Positions 25,766-34,424 of a stretch of DNA of 52,889 nt are shown piece after piece (positions within the stretch are counted from its first letter, which is position 1; each line of letters begins with the position of its first letter). The DNA is from Clostridia bacterium (GTDB lineage: Bacteria > Bacillota > Clostridia > Oscillospirales > CAG-272). Under the pieces are notes generated by a model. That model made no database searches, had not been told where the DNA came from, and worked only from the letters and a program-made list of their open reading frames with translations. The stretch spans positions 1-52,889 of the forward strand of contig JAGAVJ010000022.1 in assembly GCA_017942005.1 (NCBI GenBank), read 5' to 3'. The position numbers and the translations under genes are program-made.

Positions 25766-25820
25766 AAGATTATTTTAGTTGCTGCGACTGTACTTGTATC
25801 AAGTGCGTAATATATTCCCT

Positions 25821-25895
25821 TCAGGCTTCAGTTACACGTACCATTTCATAAAACGCAGTATCTGGGTCTGTAAAAACAGTGTAATCGTTCAGGTT
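25821..25895 (-). pseudogene. In-frame 24-codon tail after the alkyltransferase stop
   Basis: Directly after the TGA of the alkyltransferase gene the same frame continues for 24 codons (NLNDYTVFTDPDTAFYEMVRVTEA) to a second TGA. It reads like the C-terminus of some other protein. No start codon or ribosome site is present. It may be a remnant or, less likely, a read-through extension. The family is unrecognised. Confidence 0.3.
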
Positions 25896-26429
25896 TCATA
25901 ACGCCGTCCCCTTCTTTGGAATAAATAATTTCTCCATATTTACGTTTTCTAAGTTCAAAAGTTTTACTTTTTTGTCAATGCCTCCGGCATATCCGGTTAA
26001 ACTTCCATTGGTACCGACGACTCTATGACATGGAATGATAATAGAAATTTCGTTATGCCCTACAGCACCACCCACAGCCTGTGCAGACATACGGGACAAT
26101 CCCCGTTGTTTTGCAATGATGTTCGCGATTTTACCGTAAGTCATTGTTGTACCGTATGGAATTGTCTGTAAAATTTCCCATACCGCAAGCTGGAAGGGAG
26201 AACCGGTCACATGAAGCGGCGGTATAAAATCCGGCTCTTGCCCGGAAAAATATATGGTAAGCCAACGCTTTACATCTTCAAAAATCGGAAGATTACTTTC
26301 CTCATGCTCTGGGGAAAGGCCGTCGGCAAAATATTTTTCGCCGTCAAACCAAAGTCCTGTCAGCCCTATCTCATCTGCCGCAAGAAGAATTCCTCCAATT
26401 GGTGATTCATAATGATTGATATATTGCAT
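25896..26429 (-). CDS. ogt: Methylated-DNA--protein-cysteine methyltransferase
   Basis: A 177-residue O6-alkylguanine-DNA alkyltransferase, which removes alkyl groups from guanine onto its own cysteine. It has the active-site motif IIPCHRVVG, the helix-turn-helix segment TTMTYGKIANIIAK with the asparagine-hinge-like VGGAVGHNEISI, and the C-terminal GYAGGIDKKVKLLNLE typical of MGMT. An N-terminal ribonuclease-like domain precedes it (PIGGILLAADEIGLTGLWF). ATG 26429 is directly after a hairpin element. It follows a large lipoprotein gene in the same direction; no Ada regulator is nearby. Confidence 0.92.
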   Translation of the reverse strand: MQYINHYESPIGGILLAADEIGLTGLWFDGEKYFADGLSPEHEESNLPIFEDVKRWLTIYFSGQEPDFIPPLHVTGSPFQLAVWEILQTIPYGTTMTYGKIANIIAKQRGLSRMSAQAVGGAVGHNEISIIIPCHRVVGTNGSLTGYAGGIDKKVKLLNLENVNMEKLFIPKKGTAL

Positions 26430-26540
26430 TTTTATGACCATAACTTCGCGAAAGCGAAGTTTTCCTTTCTAATCTAATGTGGAATTGTGACGTAAGTCAC
26501 AAAACACGGTTTGAAAGATTTATCTTTCAAACTTTGTCCT
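26430..26540 (-). repeat. Three-hairpin intercistronic module, copy before alkyltransferase
   Basis: Gene sense: AAGGAGGACA, hairpin GTTTGAAAGAT/ATCTTTCAAAC, CGTGT, hairpin TTGTGAC-ttac-GTCACAA, TTCCACA, AGAAAGGAAAA, hairpin CTTCGC-ttt-CGCGAAG, TTATGGTCATAAAA, ATG 26429. It is nearly identical in sequence to the copy before cobT. Confidence 0.9.
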
Positions 26541-26567
26541 CCTTACAAACGGAATCATTGTTCATAA

Positions 26568-28859
26568 TCAGCGAGAACTTCTTTTGTCTTCATCTGTTCT
26601 GCTTATTTCCATCATAAAAGAACGTCTTCCCTGAAACGGTGCATCAGTGTCAATGGTATAACCCTCATACCATCCGGCAAATAAATACAGTGTATCTTCT
26701 GTAATGTAATAAACCGCATCTGCATCGCTTCCTTGAGCATTATATTTCTCAAGAAATTCACTTCTGATCGTTTCCTTATCCGTTAAGCGCATGACGGTAG
26801 GATAACGTGATTCGTCCATTTCATCAAAATAGCAATTGATCTTCTCTGCAATTTGCTCAGCAGAATAAAAATCAAACAGCGATACCATGTTCCCCGTTCC
26901 GATATCAAATGTAAAACAAGTATCAAAAACAGTTGTCGGAGAACCAAATCCTTCCATCATGCCGTAAAAATGGACACTGACAAAATCAAAGTCGCAAAAA
27001 GAAATTTCATACTGCATTTCTGAGGAAAAGGTTTGTGCAGCCGGAACGACACGATCCTCTGTAAGAAATTGCATAACATCGTACTTATTTGTTACAAATT
27101 CCGACAGCTTGTGATTAATCGCACTGCATGCTGCTGCATCCGGGACATTCAGCTGCGGATAGGATGCGTGTACATCAATATCTGCATTCGTACCGTATTT
27201 CATTCGCCGATTGTGGGTGGTATACGAAACCGTTTCTGATAATTGCATCACATCCGCGCTTTCTCCCGCTTCCCTGCTTGCCGGATCAAACTCTGCACAA
27301 ATGATACACTGATTTTCAAGATCATACAAATAATAACCGGCTTCCATTTCACCGCCTGCCGCAGTCGTTAAGAACAGACGGACTTTTACAGTATTCGCTC
27401 CCCATTCATCAATAGATAATTGTACGCGATCCCACTTTAAGCCGCTGTCACCCTCGAAAATCAATTCCGTATCAAGAAATTCTTCCAGTTCTGACCCTCC
27501 CGGCAATACATAGATCAATTGCCTGTCTACATCGAAAATTTCATATATGGTATCATAATGCCTGTATTCTGTTTTTACAGAAGCATATCGACTGTCAGGC
27601 GACCATACAATATTGGAATAATCACCGAAGGAATCTGCATAAAGTATATGGCCTCCATCTGAAACTGCCAGTACCGCACCGGTTTCCGTTTCCTCCAGGC
27701 GAAGGCGATATAAGGTTCCCATAAACGGGTCCTCCATAGTAACAAAAGTATCAACGGCTGCTTGGATTGAATAGGCTCCATTGGGGGATACAAACGCGCA
27801 CATATCCGGTTTGATGGCATATGCAGCTGCTTTCGCCATAAAGCAACGCATATTTCCGGAAGTATCAGACCCAATAGATTCCGTCTGACCAAAGTCTCCA
27901 AGCACATCCAGATACGGAAGTGCCGCTTCACCAAGATTGTATATTGCCTCAAATGCATCCGGATGCGCTTGAATGATTTCGTTTTCTGCGTATAAATGCG
28001 CACTGTCCTCCATAAGGATATCGAGATTTTCATCAATAATCGCTTTAATTTCCGCATCGGTGTACGATTTTGCTTCCGGTGTGTCGGTATTCATCGTATA
28101 TTGGAGATCCACAATGCTTTGACTGTTCAAATCATAAATGTAATATCCGGGATTGGATTTTGTATAAAACGAAGTGCCGACTCTCATATCAAAGCAGACT
28201 TTTAATACATTCGCATCGGCATCTGTCCATTCACAGGAAGATAAATCACAGGAATACAAATTGTTAATGTCCGGCAATTCTGCATGAATCCGGTTCTGAA
28301 TTTCCAGGCGCGGCAGCTCTGATACAGTTTGATTTTCCACATCAAATATGAGAATTGTTTTTGCATAAGCTCCTTTGCTTTCGGTTTCGCGGACAATCAT
28401 ATACCGACTGTCCTTTGACCACGCAGCAGAAATATGATAAATATCTGCCATTTTATCAAAAGAGATATTCACATCCCCTGCTGCATCTTTGAGATATAAA
28501 AAACGATAAACAGGCTTTAATAAGGAATTTGTTGATTTGACAGCAGTCAGGGTATACTTTCGATTGGGTGACACAAACGATATATCCCCGTTTTCAAGGA
28601 TATTTTCGGTGGAGGACTCCATGGGAATCGTTTCATACAAAGCAACGGACGGTATTGCGGACGTCGGTTCTGTTGAAGACACACTTTCTTCTGATGCCGC
28701 AGAATCCGAGGTGTTTGCTTTTTCGGTATCTGCGGTTGGTTCTGCAGTGATGCTCTCGTTTGGCAAAGGCGTTGTATCGACTTCTGGATTTGATGCAGAG
28801 CAGGATATCAAACTCATCAAAAGGAATACAACACTTAGAATGTACATGATATGTTTCAT
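26568..28859 (-). CDS. Large lipoprotein with propeller-like repeats and RsiV/DUF3298-like C-terminal domain
   Basis: A 763-residue surface protein. The signal peptide II ends at LISC (cysteine about residue 20), followed by a Thr/Ser/Glu-rich linker to about 75. Two similar blocks then appear, each with an SPNxxYxxxA strand and a SxDSRYxxV strand (SPNRKYTLTAVK ... SKDSRYMIV near 95-155; SPNGAYSIQAAV ... SPDSRYASV near 360-425), suggestive of beta-propeller blades. Residues 560-750 resemble the extracellular DUF3298 part of RsiV-like proteins (ASYPQLNVPDAAACSAINHKL, GNMVSLFDFYSAEQIAEKI). Function is unknown; it may bind sugar or peptide. AAGGAGAG lies before ATG 28859. Confidence 0.72.
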   Translation of the reverse strand: MKHIMYILSVVFLLMSLISCSASNPEVDTTPLPNESITAEPTADTEKANTSDSAASEESVSSTEPTSAIPSVALYETIPMESSTENILENGDISFVSPNRKYTLTAVKSTNSLLKPVYRFLYLKDAAGDVNISFDKMADIYHISAAWSKDSRYMIVRETESKGAYAKTILIFDVENQTVSELPRLEIQNRIHAELPDINNLYSCDLSSCEWTDADANVLKVCFDMRVGTSFYTKSNPGYYIYDLNSQSIVDLQYTMNTDTPEAKSYTDAEIKAIIDENLDILMEDSAHLYAENEIIQAHPDAFEAIYNLGEAALPYLDVLGDFGQTESIGSDTSGNMRCFMAKAAAYAIKPDMCAFVSPNGAYSIQAAVDTFVTMEDPFMGTLYRLRLEETETGAVLAVSDGGHILYADSFGDYSNIVWSPDSRYASVKTEYRHYDTIYEIFDVDRQLIYVLPGGSELEEFLDTELIFEGDSGLKWDRVQLSIDEWGANTVKVRLFLTTAAGGEMEAGYYLYDLENQCIICAEFDPASREAGESADVMQLSETVSYTTHNRRMKYGTNADIDVHASYPQLNVPDAAACSAINHKLSEFVTNKYDVMQFLTEDRVVPAAQTFSSEMQYEISFCDFDFVSVHFYGMMEGFGSPTTVFDTCFTFDIGTGNMVSLFDFYSAEQIAEKINCYFDEMDESRYPTVMRLTDKETIRSEFLEKYNAQGSDADAVYYITEDTLYLFAGWYEGYTIDTDAPFQGRRSFMMEISRTDEDKRSSR

Positions 28860-29014
28860 ATCGTTCTCTCCTTAATATTTACAGGAACACTTTCGCTCCT
28901 GCCTTGCATACCTTACGTATATATTAGACGCATGACAATACATAAAGTTCCCTGTTTTGCCAAAGATTATCATTTCATAAAGCTGAAAACGAGTGATCAT
29001 ACAGGTTCATACTC

Positions 29015-29902
29015 TTACCGATGATTTGACCGCCGGAACGGATCGTCTATTTTTGTATCCAATAAAATCTGATACATTTGGGGGCGCCGATATGCGTTTC
29101 CGTGGACCTCGCTTGCACGGTACTCCCGCAGCATTTGTAAATCGAGCGAAGCAAGAAAAATACCTTCTGTTCCGTCTGCCTGCAAGATACAGGTATCTCT
29201 GGAGCCTTCCATATCAGGAATATATGCAACGCCGTCAAACACACTGGAACCGCCATTGCAGTCCGGCACTGACGCCGGGTAGTTGCAGGTTGCAATGGCA
29301 AGCATATTTTCATATGCCCTTCCGCGCAGCTGTGAAAGCCGATTGATTTCCATCGGACAGGCATTGGGTACTAAAATCAGCTCCGCACCTTTTAACATCA
29401 AGATTCTGGCGCTTTCCGGAAATTCTCTGTCATAGCAGATCATTGCGCCGACTTTTACACTGCCGCATGCGGTATCCAATTCCGCAACATAAAAATCATC
29501 ACCCGGTGTTAAGTTTCGCTCTACATCAAAATCACAGGTGTGTACTTTTGCATAGGTAAACTGCGGAACTCCAAACCGGTCGATGATAACAAGGGAATTC
29601 CGTACTCCGTCTCCGTTTTTTTCAAGCAGCGTAATTCCAATCGCCATATCCAGTTCCAGTGCAAGGTGCTTGAATGTACCAATAAAATCACCGTCCGCCG
29701 GAATTGCTTCTGCCATCCACTGTGCCGTCGGTCTGTCATAAATTCGATAACCGTTGCTCCACATTTCCGGAAACAATGCGATATCCGCGCCAAGCGCTTT
29801 CGCTTTTCTGCAATACTGGATTCCTTTTTCGAGGTTTTCCTCTAATGTTTTACAAGGCGCTATTTGCAGAAGCGCTATTTTTAATGGATTCATATGTATC
29901 AT
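29015..29902 (-). CDS. Carbon-nitrogen hydrolase (nitrilase superfamily)
   Basis: About 295 residues with the full Glu-Lys-Cys triad: Glu in LFPEMWSNGY (about residue 46), Lys in TYAKVHTCDF, and Cys in GAMICYDREFPESARIL. It hydrolyses a carbon-nitrogen bond such as an N-carbamoyl or omega-amide group; it resembles the amidase branch more than true nitrilases, and the substrate is unknown. ATG 29902 fits the 12-base spacing of the start element, while ATG 29893 (MNPLKIALLQ) fits family alignment. A consensus promoter about 230 bases upstream leaves a long leader holding one element copy. Confidence 0.85.
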   Translation of the reverse strand: MIHMNPLKIALLQIAPCKTLEENLEKGIQYCRKAKALGADIALFPEMWSNGYRIYDRPTAQWMAEAIPADGDFIGTFKHLALELDMAIGITLLEKNGDGVRNSLVIIDRFGVPQFTYAKVHTCDFDVERNLTPGDDFYVAELDTACGSVKVGAMICYDREFPESARILMLKGAELILVPNACPMEINRLSQLRGRAYENMLAIATCNYPASVPDCNGGSSVFDGVAYIPDMEGSRDTCILQADGTEGIFLASLDLQMLREYRASEVHGNAYRRPQMYQILLDTKIDDPFRRSNHR

Positions 29903-30015
29903 AACTATGACCATAACTTTCGCGTTAACGAAAGTTTTCCTTTCTTTGTGGAGTTGTGACGCGTCCGCAGGCGGTTAAGCCACAAAACACGGTCTGAAAA
30001 TTTATTTTCAGACTT
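29903..30015 (-). repeat. Three-hairpin module in nitrilase 5' leader
   Basis: Gene sense: hairpin TCTGAAAAT-AAATTTTCAGA, CCGTGT, an enlarged second stem TTGTG ... CACAA with inner CCGCCTGCGG, AAGAAAGGAAA, hairpin ACTTTCG-ttaa-CGCGAAAGT, TTATGGTCATAGTT, ATG 29902. Here it lies in a first-gene leader, not between genes. Confidence 0.8.
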
Positions 30016-30132
30016 TCCGCCTTTCAAGCCGTGAATCAGCGAAATTTTTCCTTTCTATAGTAATTCAGAAATTCTGTACTGTAAATTACAAAACCGCAGT
30101 ATGTTCATTTTTTCTTTATATACAGCATTATA

Positions 30133-30161
30133 ATGATACCATACCCGCAGTATTTTGTCAA
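30133..30161 (-). promoter_or_regulatory. Promoter of nitrilase gene
   Basis: On the minus strand, TTGACA (30161-30156) and TATCAT (30138-30133) with a 17-base spacer. Confidence 0.75.
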
Positions 30162-30229
30162 TCACTTTGAAATACATTTTCAGACTGTGTTTTGTATCTT
30201 ACGCTACAAATCCGCATTAGAAAAATACA

Positions 30230-30258
30230 TTGACAAAAATCAGGGGATATGATATACT
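30230..30258 (+). promoter_or_regulatory. Promoter of plus-strand gene set 30472-32732
   Basis: TTGACA (30230-30235) and TATACT (30253-30258) with a 17-base spacer. It is divergent from the nitrilase promoter, about 70 bases away. A leader of about 200 bases follows, with small hairpins such as GGAATGATTCC and CTGGcacaatCCAG. Confidence 0.8.
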
Positions 30259-30405
30259 GTAACCATCCACACCTCCAATAAAAAACGCTGAATTTGTTAT
30301 AAATTGATAATACAAGTCACTCCAAATATGATATACTAATACTGCTTAAAAAGGAATGATTCCGTCATTGGAGCAAGACTGGCACAATCCAGCTGTTCCT
30401 ATTCT

Positions 30406-30471
30406 AAAGAAAGGAGATACCATTTTACCCGTTCCGTATTCACTGAACACGTAAAAATTATCGTCATAAAT
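30406..30471 (+). repeat. Hairpin between SD and start, gene at 30472
   Basis: AAAGGAGAT (30410-30418), then a hairpin TTTTACccGTTC / GAACacGTAAAA (30423-30456, two mismatches), then ATTATCGTCATAAAT and ATG 30472. It is a plus-strand copy in the same sense as its gene. Confidence 0.75.
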
Positions 30472-31563
30472 ATGAAAACGATGTTACAAAATCAGGTTCC
30501 GTTTCCATTTGATGCAGAATCGGACAATTTTACCGCAGCGCTTTCGTCTGCATTGATCATCGCACGCGGGTACACAGAGGAAACACCCTATTGGTGTGCG
30601 CCAAATCACCGATATTGTACGCATTGCAGTCCCTGCGGCGACCATCTTCTGGGACGCCATCAGCTGTCCATCTACCATTGTCTTTTAACCGCATCCACAC
30701 TGGCATTCGGCTTCGATTATCCATGGGATGATACAGTTGACCCGCATTCCCTGCCGGGATTTCCCGTCGGCTGGCGCTGGGATGACGATTTTGTCGATGT
30801 GCTTTCGCATTTTGCAGGATTTTCTTATCTTCGTTTCGACGGTATCGGTATCAGTACCGGTACAAAAGAGGAAGTCCTTTCTGCAATGAAGAGCGCTATG
30901 GATGCCGGTTTTCCAACCTTGCTGCGTCTGGAAAACGAAATGAAATGGATTCTTGCAGTCGGATATGACGACAACCTTGTATACGGGTTGGATACGCAGC
31001 TTCATGAACTCCCTGCCAACTGGTATGCAGTGCTGCGCGACGCCATTGTCATCACCGGCAGCACCACTCCGCGTATGACGTACAAAGCGCTTTTAGAACG
31101 CATTGTATCCGCTTTGACCTACCAAGAACATACGGCACTGGAAGGTGTCATTATGGACGTACTCGATCATGTGACAGAGGAAAATGCCATGGAAATTGCC
31201 GGGATGATGTGCGGCATCAACGGTGTTCCGATTGAAGCAAGATGGCATGCGGCAGAAGCCTTCAGCAGTGACAGGAACCTGATACAGGATATTTGTCCAA
31301 ACAAAGCGCTTCAAGCACAGCTGAGCGATGTATTTTTTGCACGGTATATCAAGAATGACAATGACGAAACACACGGCATCGGATGGAAGATATGGGGCGC
31401 TTTGGGCGTTGGTCCCGAAACCGGATATCAGATTACGGCGCAGTCCGCAGCTTTGATCATGCAAAAAGAAACACAGGAAACCTTAAAACGCCTGTACGCG
31501 AAGGTATTTGAAAACGACCGCGCTGTGTGTGCGGCGCTTCAGAAGTGCCTTGCACAATTATAA
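30472..31563 (+). CDS. Uncharacterised protein, BtrH/C39-like N-terminal region possible
   Basis: A 363-residue soluble protein. Residues 13-180 have a pattern reminiscent of BtrH-like or C39 peptidase-like domains: an early ALSSALIIARGY helix, then GIGISTGTKEEVLSAMKSAMDAGFPTLLRLE and WILAVGYDDNLVYGLDTQ. An aligned catalytic cysteine is not obvious, although several cysteines cluster at about 42-55 (WCAPNHRYCTHCSPCGDH). The C-terminal half is helical. Function is unknown. It is first in a plus-strand set followed by two GyrI-like proteins. The start is decided by its position directly after the hairpin element. Confidence 0.6.
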   Translation: MKTMLQNQVPFPFDAESDNFTAALSSALIIARGYTEETPYWCAPNHRYCTHCSPCGDHLLGRHQLSIYHCLLTASTLAFGFDYPWDDTVDPHSLPGFPVGWRWDDDFVDVLSHFAGFSYLRFDGIGISTGTKEEVLSAMKSAMDAGFPTLLRLENEMKWILAVGYDDNLVYGLDTQLHELPANWYAVLRDAIVITGSTTPRMTYKALLERIVSALTYQEHTALEGVIMDVLDHVTEENAMEIAGMMCGINGVPIEARWHAAEAFSSDRNLIQDICPNKALQAQLSDVFFARYIKNDNDETHGIGWKIWGALGVGPETGYQITAQSAALIMQKETQETLKRLYAKVFENDRAVCAALQKCLAQL

Positions 31564-31564
31564 C

Positions 31565-31608
31565 AAAAGGAAGCTTCGCTTGTGCGAAGTTACGGTTATT
31601 CTTACAAA
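31565..31608 (+). repeat. Hairpin between SD and start, gene at 31609
   Basis: AAAAGGAAG, hairpin CTTCGC-ttgt-GCGAAG (31574-31589), then TTACGGTTATTCTTACAAA and ATG 31609. It begins two bases after the upstream stop. Confidence 0.7.
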
Positions 31609-32154
31609 ATGAATGCTAAAGAATATCAAATCCAGGGAATCCATTTGACCATCCAAAACAAACCGGCATTTGAAATGGTTGGATTCAAGAAACCGGCCAA
31701 TCTCGGCGACGGTTCTATCGGCGCTTTCATTCATCAGCTTACGGAAAGCGGCAAGATACAGAAACTCAAAGATACAAGCACCGTCCCCACACAGGTATGG
31801 GTATGTTTATCGGACTGTCAATTTTGCGGCATGGGCTGTACCGGGTATCATGTATGCTGCCGTGTATGCGTAGAAAAAACAGAACGCCATGATTTTTCTG
31901 CTTTTGAAGAACAGGAGCTTTATGCATTTTCCCTGCCTGCTTCAGAATGGGTGTTGTATGAAACGCACAATCCCGATGCAACCAAAACATTGCACCAGAT
32001 TGGCATCTATGAATTGATAAAACAAGTCGGTTATCAGTGGAATGAAACGATACGGCTGCATTTTGACAATGAACACGAGTGCTATGACAAACAAAACACA
32101 TGGATTCCCGGAAAAACATATCACCTTCTGCTGCCTGTGACAGCGGTAAAGTGA
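31609..32154 (+). CDS. GyrI-like small-molecule-binding protein
   Basis: A 181-residue protein resembling AraC effector-binding/GyrI-like domains without DNA-binding part. Landmarks are IQNKPAFEMVGFKKPAN (first strand), VCVEKTERHDFSAFEEQELYAFSLPASEWVLYET (central strands) and a C-terminal IYELIKQVGYQWNETIRLHFDNEHECY. A central segment with four cysteines and a histidine (SDCQFCGMGCTGYHVCCRVCV) is unusual for the family and could bind metal. ATG 31609 is chosen over GTG 31582, which lies inside the hairpin element. Confidence 0.65.
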   Translation: MNAKEYQIQGIHLTIQNKPAFEMVGFKKPANLGDGSIGAFIHQLTESGKIQKLKDTSTVPTQVWVCLSDCQFCGMGCTGYHVCCRVCVEKTERHDFSAFEEQELYAFSLPASEWVLYETHNPDATKTLHQIGIYELIKQVGYQWNETIRLHFDNEHECYDKQNTWIPGKTYHLLLPVTAVK

Positions 32155-32214
32155 CCGTATTTGTTTTTGCGATATCATATGATTTGTTCCCTCCAATGGT
32201 ACTCGTCCGCAGCA

Positions 32215-32246
32215 ATTCCAATTGGAAAACGGAGTTTTACAATTGC
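32215..32246. repeat. CAATTG-type hairpin
   Basis: CCAATTGGAAAAC-gga-GTTTTACAATTG. A close relative, CAATTGTAAAAC-tcc-GTTTTACAATTG, occurs at 37702-37728. It lies before the SD of the gene at 32280. Confidence 0.6.
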
Positions 32247-32279
32247 CTATAATACATATATAAAAAGGAGAATATCGTT

Positions 32280-32732
32280 ATGTTTAGTGTAAGAATGATT
32301 GAAATTCCACCGTGTAAAGTTGTTGCATCGGTTGTCGGATTTTTCGGTGAGCCGGAATTCGATAAATTTGATGTATGGATGACGGAAACCGCCGCAAATC
32401 TGCCGCAGGTAGAAGTCTATCCGCGCGATTATCTCACCGGTGTCGACGGAAAATTTCAGTGGCTGTTTTTATATCAAGACGGTATGAATACAGACGGCTT
32501 TGAAGTGCTTGATTTTCCAGGAGGTCTGTATGCTGTGGTCACCGGTATTGACGGTGCGGACAACTCTGAGGAAATGGCGGCAGTAGATGCTTATGCTGCG
32601 GCACATCACATGGAAGTTGATCCCACCAGACGCTCTCTTGGCAACATGCTGACCGTATCAGAGGAAGCCAAGGCTGCTATGGGGTATGAACAGATGGATT
32701 ATTATGTTCCCCTGCGCGTGAAAAAATCTTAA
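32280..32732 (+). CDS. GyrI-like effector-binding domain protein
   Basis: A 150-residue protein with the GyrI-like fold: MIEIPPCKVVASVVGFF as first strand, VEVYPRDYLTGVDGKFQWLFLYQDG, then FEVLDFPGGLYAVVTG as the usual PGGxYA strand, and a C-terminal helix and strand (MDYYVPLRVK). It probably binds a small ligand. It has a normal AAAAGGAG ribosome site nine bases before ATG 32280, so it lacks the hairpin element of its neighbours. It ends at a terminator shared with the convergent solute-binding gene. Confidence 0.75.
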   Translation: MFSVRMIEIPPCKVVASVVGFFGEPEFDKFDVWMTETAANLPQVEVYPRDYLTGVDGKFQWLFLYQDGMNTDGFEVLDFPGGLYAVVTGIDGADNSEEMAAVDAYAAAHHMEVDPTRRSLGNMLTVSEEAKAAMGYEQMDYYVPLRVKKS

Positions 32733-32745
32733 TGCAATTTAAAAT

Positions 32746-32792
32746 CAAAAGGGCTGCTGCATGTGAAAACCTGCAGCAGCCTCAAACTTTTG
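32746..32792. terminator. Bidirectional terminator
   Basis: GGCTGCTGCA ... TGCAGCAGCC stem within CAAAAG ... CTTTTG flanks, between convergent genes. Confidence 0.8.
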
Positions 32793-32801
32793 ACTGTTAT
32801 G

Positions 32802-34304
32802 TCAGGAAAGCTTGTCAATGGATTCAATGACCCTGTTGATGGTACGTTCTGTTGATTTTTTGCGTTTATCATAGTACGAAATTAAATCCTTATTTTGCGC
32901 TGACATCATGTTTGGCAGTGCATATACAAGGTCCGCACCTTCTCCATACGTCCAAAGCGGCTCATAAACCAATCCGGCACGGGTGATATTAAACATATCA
33001 TAGGATTCTTCATCACGCAGATATTTATTTGCAAACATGGTTTCATAAACCGCGGGAACAACATTTTTATAAGACTCATATGCCAGCGCCTCTGTAATCA
33101 CGCCTGTCATTTCCAGATTCTTGACGTCAGAAGGCACAATCAGCATTTGTGTATCCGCCATGGAATAATAACCATCCTGCTTTTCGTCATATTTCGGCAG
33201 CGGCAAAATACCAAAGTTGACTGAAATCTCACGGAATCGCGGCAGAAGCTCTGTATTGGAATGTAAAAACAGAAGCTGTCCGTTTTTGAAAAGCGGCGTA
33301 TCTCCGTTCACTGCTCCCATTTCTACTGTATACACAACATTGTAGAACATATGATTGGAATTGTATAAAATATCATAATACTGATCAAAGATAGAAGCCA
33401 TTTTATCCGTTGCCAGATTGTCAAAATTATACATGCCGTTCTCATCGGTATTGGTAATCTGAATCCCGCAGGACTGCACGACGGAAATTGCCTGCCATCC
33501 AAGCGTGACACCGTAGCCGTAACGATCCTGCTCATCATATTTCCCGTTACCGTCAAGGTCTGCCGCAACTGCCATGCCCATACTGCGCAGCTTTTCCCAT
33601 GTCCATGTGCCGTTATGTACCAGCTCATATGGATTTTCAAGGTCGAATGAAGAGATCATATCTTTGTTGAAGTATATGACAATCGGTCTTTGATAAATCA
33701 GATCATTTACATTGGCAAACAGCTTATCATGAATGGTCAGGGTATCGGCAATATTGTGATTCCACCAATCCTGCGTCATATCAATGTGGGGAACATCATT
33801 CCAGTCATATAAATAACCGGCAGTCATCAAACCGGTCAATCCGGCAAACGTATGTGTCATGGTCAAATCGTATGCCTGTGCGCCAGCAGCGGTGGAAATA
33901 CGAACCGCTTCCGCAACTTCGTGGAAGTTGCCGCCGACATCGTAATTGGTGATATCGACATGGAATTGCTCTTCAATATCTCTCTCCCGTTTGTAAACTG
34001 CATCATTGATGACAGTCCCGTTTTCCTGTTCGGCAAAATACGGCTCTTCCATCTGTTCACTGGTATAACAAACGGTAAACGTTTCTCCGTTAAAATCAAA
34101 GTCTCCGATTTGATAATTCAGATTCTTTCGGTCTGCAAATTCACCGGTTTCCGTTGGTTGTGTTTCAATTGCTTCTGAGGAGGAGGGATTTGTGCCTGTT
34201 GGATTTGCTGATGGTTCCTTACTGTCACCGCAGGATGATGCAGCGGAAAGGATCAGGGTTAGCAATGCTGTAATCGCGATCAGACGATGTGCAGATCGTT
34301 TCAT
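32802..34304 (-). CDS. Extracellular solute-binding lipoprotein (carbohydrate ABC type)
   Basis: A 500-residue binding protein. The signal peptide II ends at ASSC (about residue 25), with a Thr/Ser/Pro-rich tether to about 60, then a family-1-like solute-binding fold: GTVINDAVYKRERDIEEQFHVDI, IYQRPIVIYFNKDMISSF, and the calcium-loop-like DLDGNGKYDEQDRYG. It should capture an oligosaccharide for an ABC importer, but no permease or ATPase gene is nearby. It follows the GH78 rhamnosidase, suggesting rhamnose-containing glycans. GGAGA lies before ATG 34304. A CG-centred palindrome (34331-34346) precedes it. Confidence 0.85.
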   Translation of the reverse strand: MKRSAHRLIAITALLTLILSAASSCGDSKEPSANPTGTNPSSSEAIETQPTETGEFADRKNLNYQIGDFDFNGETFTVCYTSEQMEEPYFAEQENGTVINDAVYKRERDIEEQFHVDITNYDVGGNFHEVAEAVRISTAAGAQAYDLTMTHTFAGLTGLMTAGYLYDWNDVPHIDMTQDWWNHNIADTLTIHDKLFANVNDLIYQRPIVIYFNKDMISSFDLENPYELVHNGTWTWEKLRSMGMAVAADLDGNGKYDEQDRYGYGVTLGWQAISVVQSCGIQITNTDENGMYNFDNLATDKMASIFDQYYDILYNSNHMFYNVVYTVEMGAVNGDTPLFKNGQLLFLHSNTELLPRFREISVNFGILPLPKYDEKQDGYYSMADTQMLIVPSDVKNLEMTGVITEALAYESYKNVVPAVYETMFANKYLRDEESYDMFNITRAGLVYEPLWTYGEGADLVYALPNMMSAQNKDLISYYDKRKKSTERTINRVIESIDKLS

Positions 34305-34330
34305 AGGTATATTCTCCTTCCAAAATGAAG

Positions 34331-34346
34331 ATTTTAAACGTTTTAG
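34331..34346. promoter_or_regulatory. LacI-type operator-like palindrome
   Basis: ATTTTAAACGTTTTAG, with an AAACGTTT core. It is nearly the same as the site at 38004-38019 beside the upstream LacI gene, so it is a likely target of that repressor. Confidence 0.55.
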
Positions 34347-34359
34347 CCTTGCTGTTACA

Positions 34360-34400
34360 GAAACTCTCCTCCAGAAAACGTCACTGAGGAGAGTTTCTGA
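34360..34400. terminator. Strong hairpin between GH78 and solute-binding genes
   Basis: GAAACTCTCCTC ... GAGGAGAGTTTC, a 12-bp stem without a long T-run. It could attenuate or protect the transcript end of the GH78 gene. Confidence 0.5.
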
Positions 34401-34424
34401 CTGTTGATATTCAAATGTTGTATT

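Noticed and set aside
29700..29980. Plus-strand frames over the nitrilase and its leader
   Set aside because: Shadows of the nitrilase coding strand and of the repeat module; no ribosome site.
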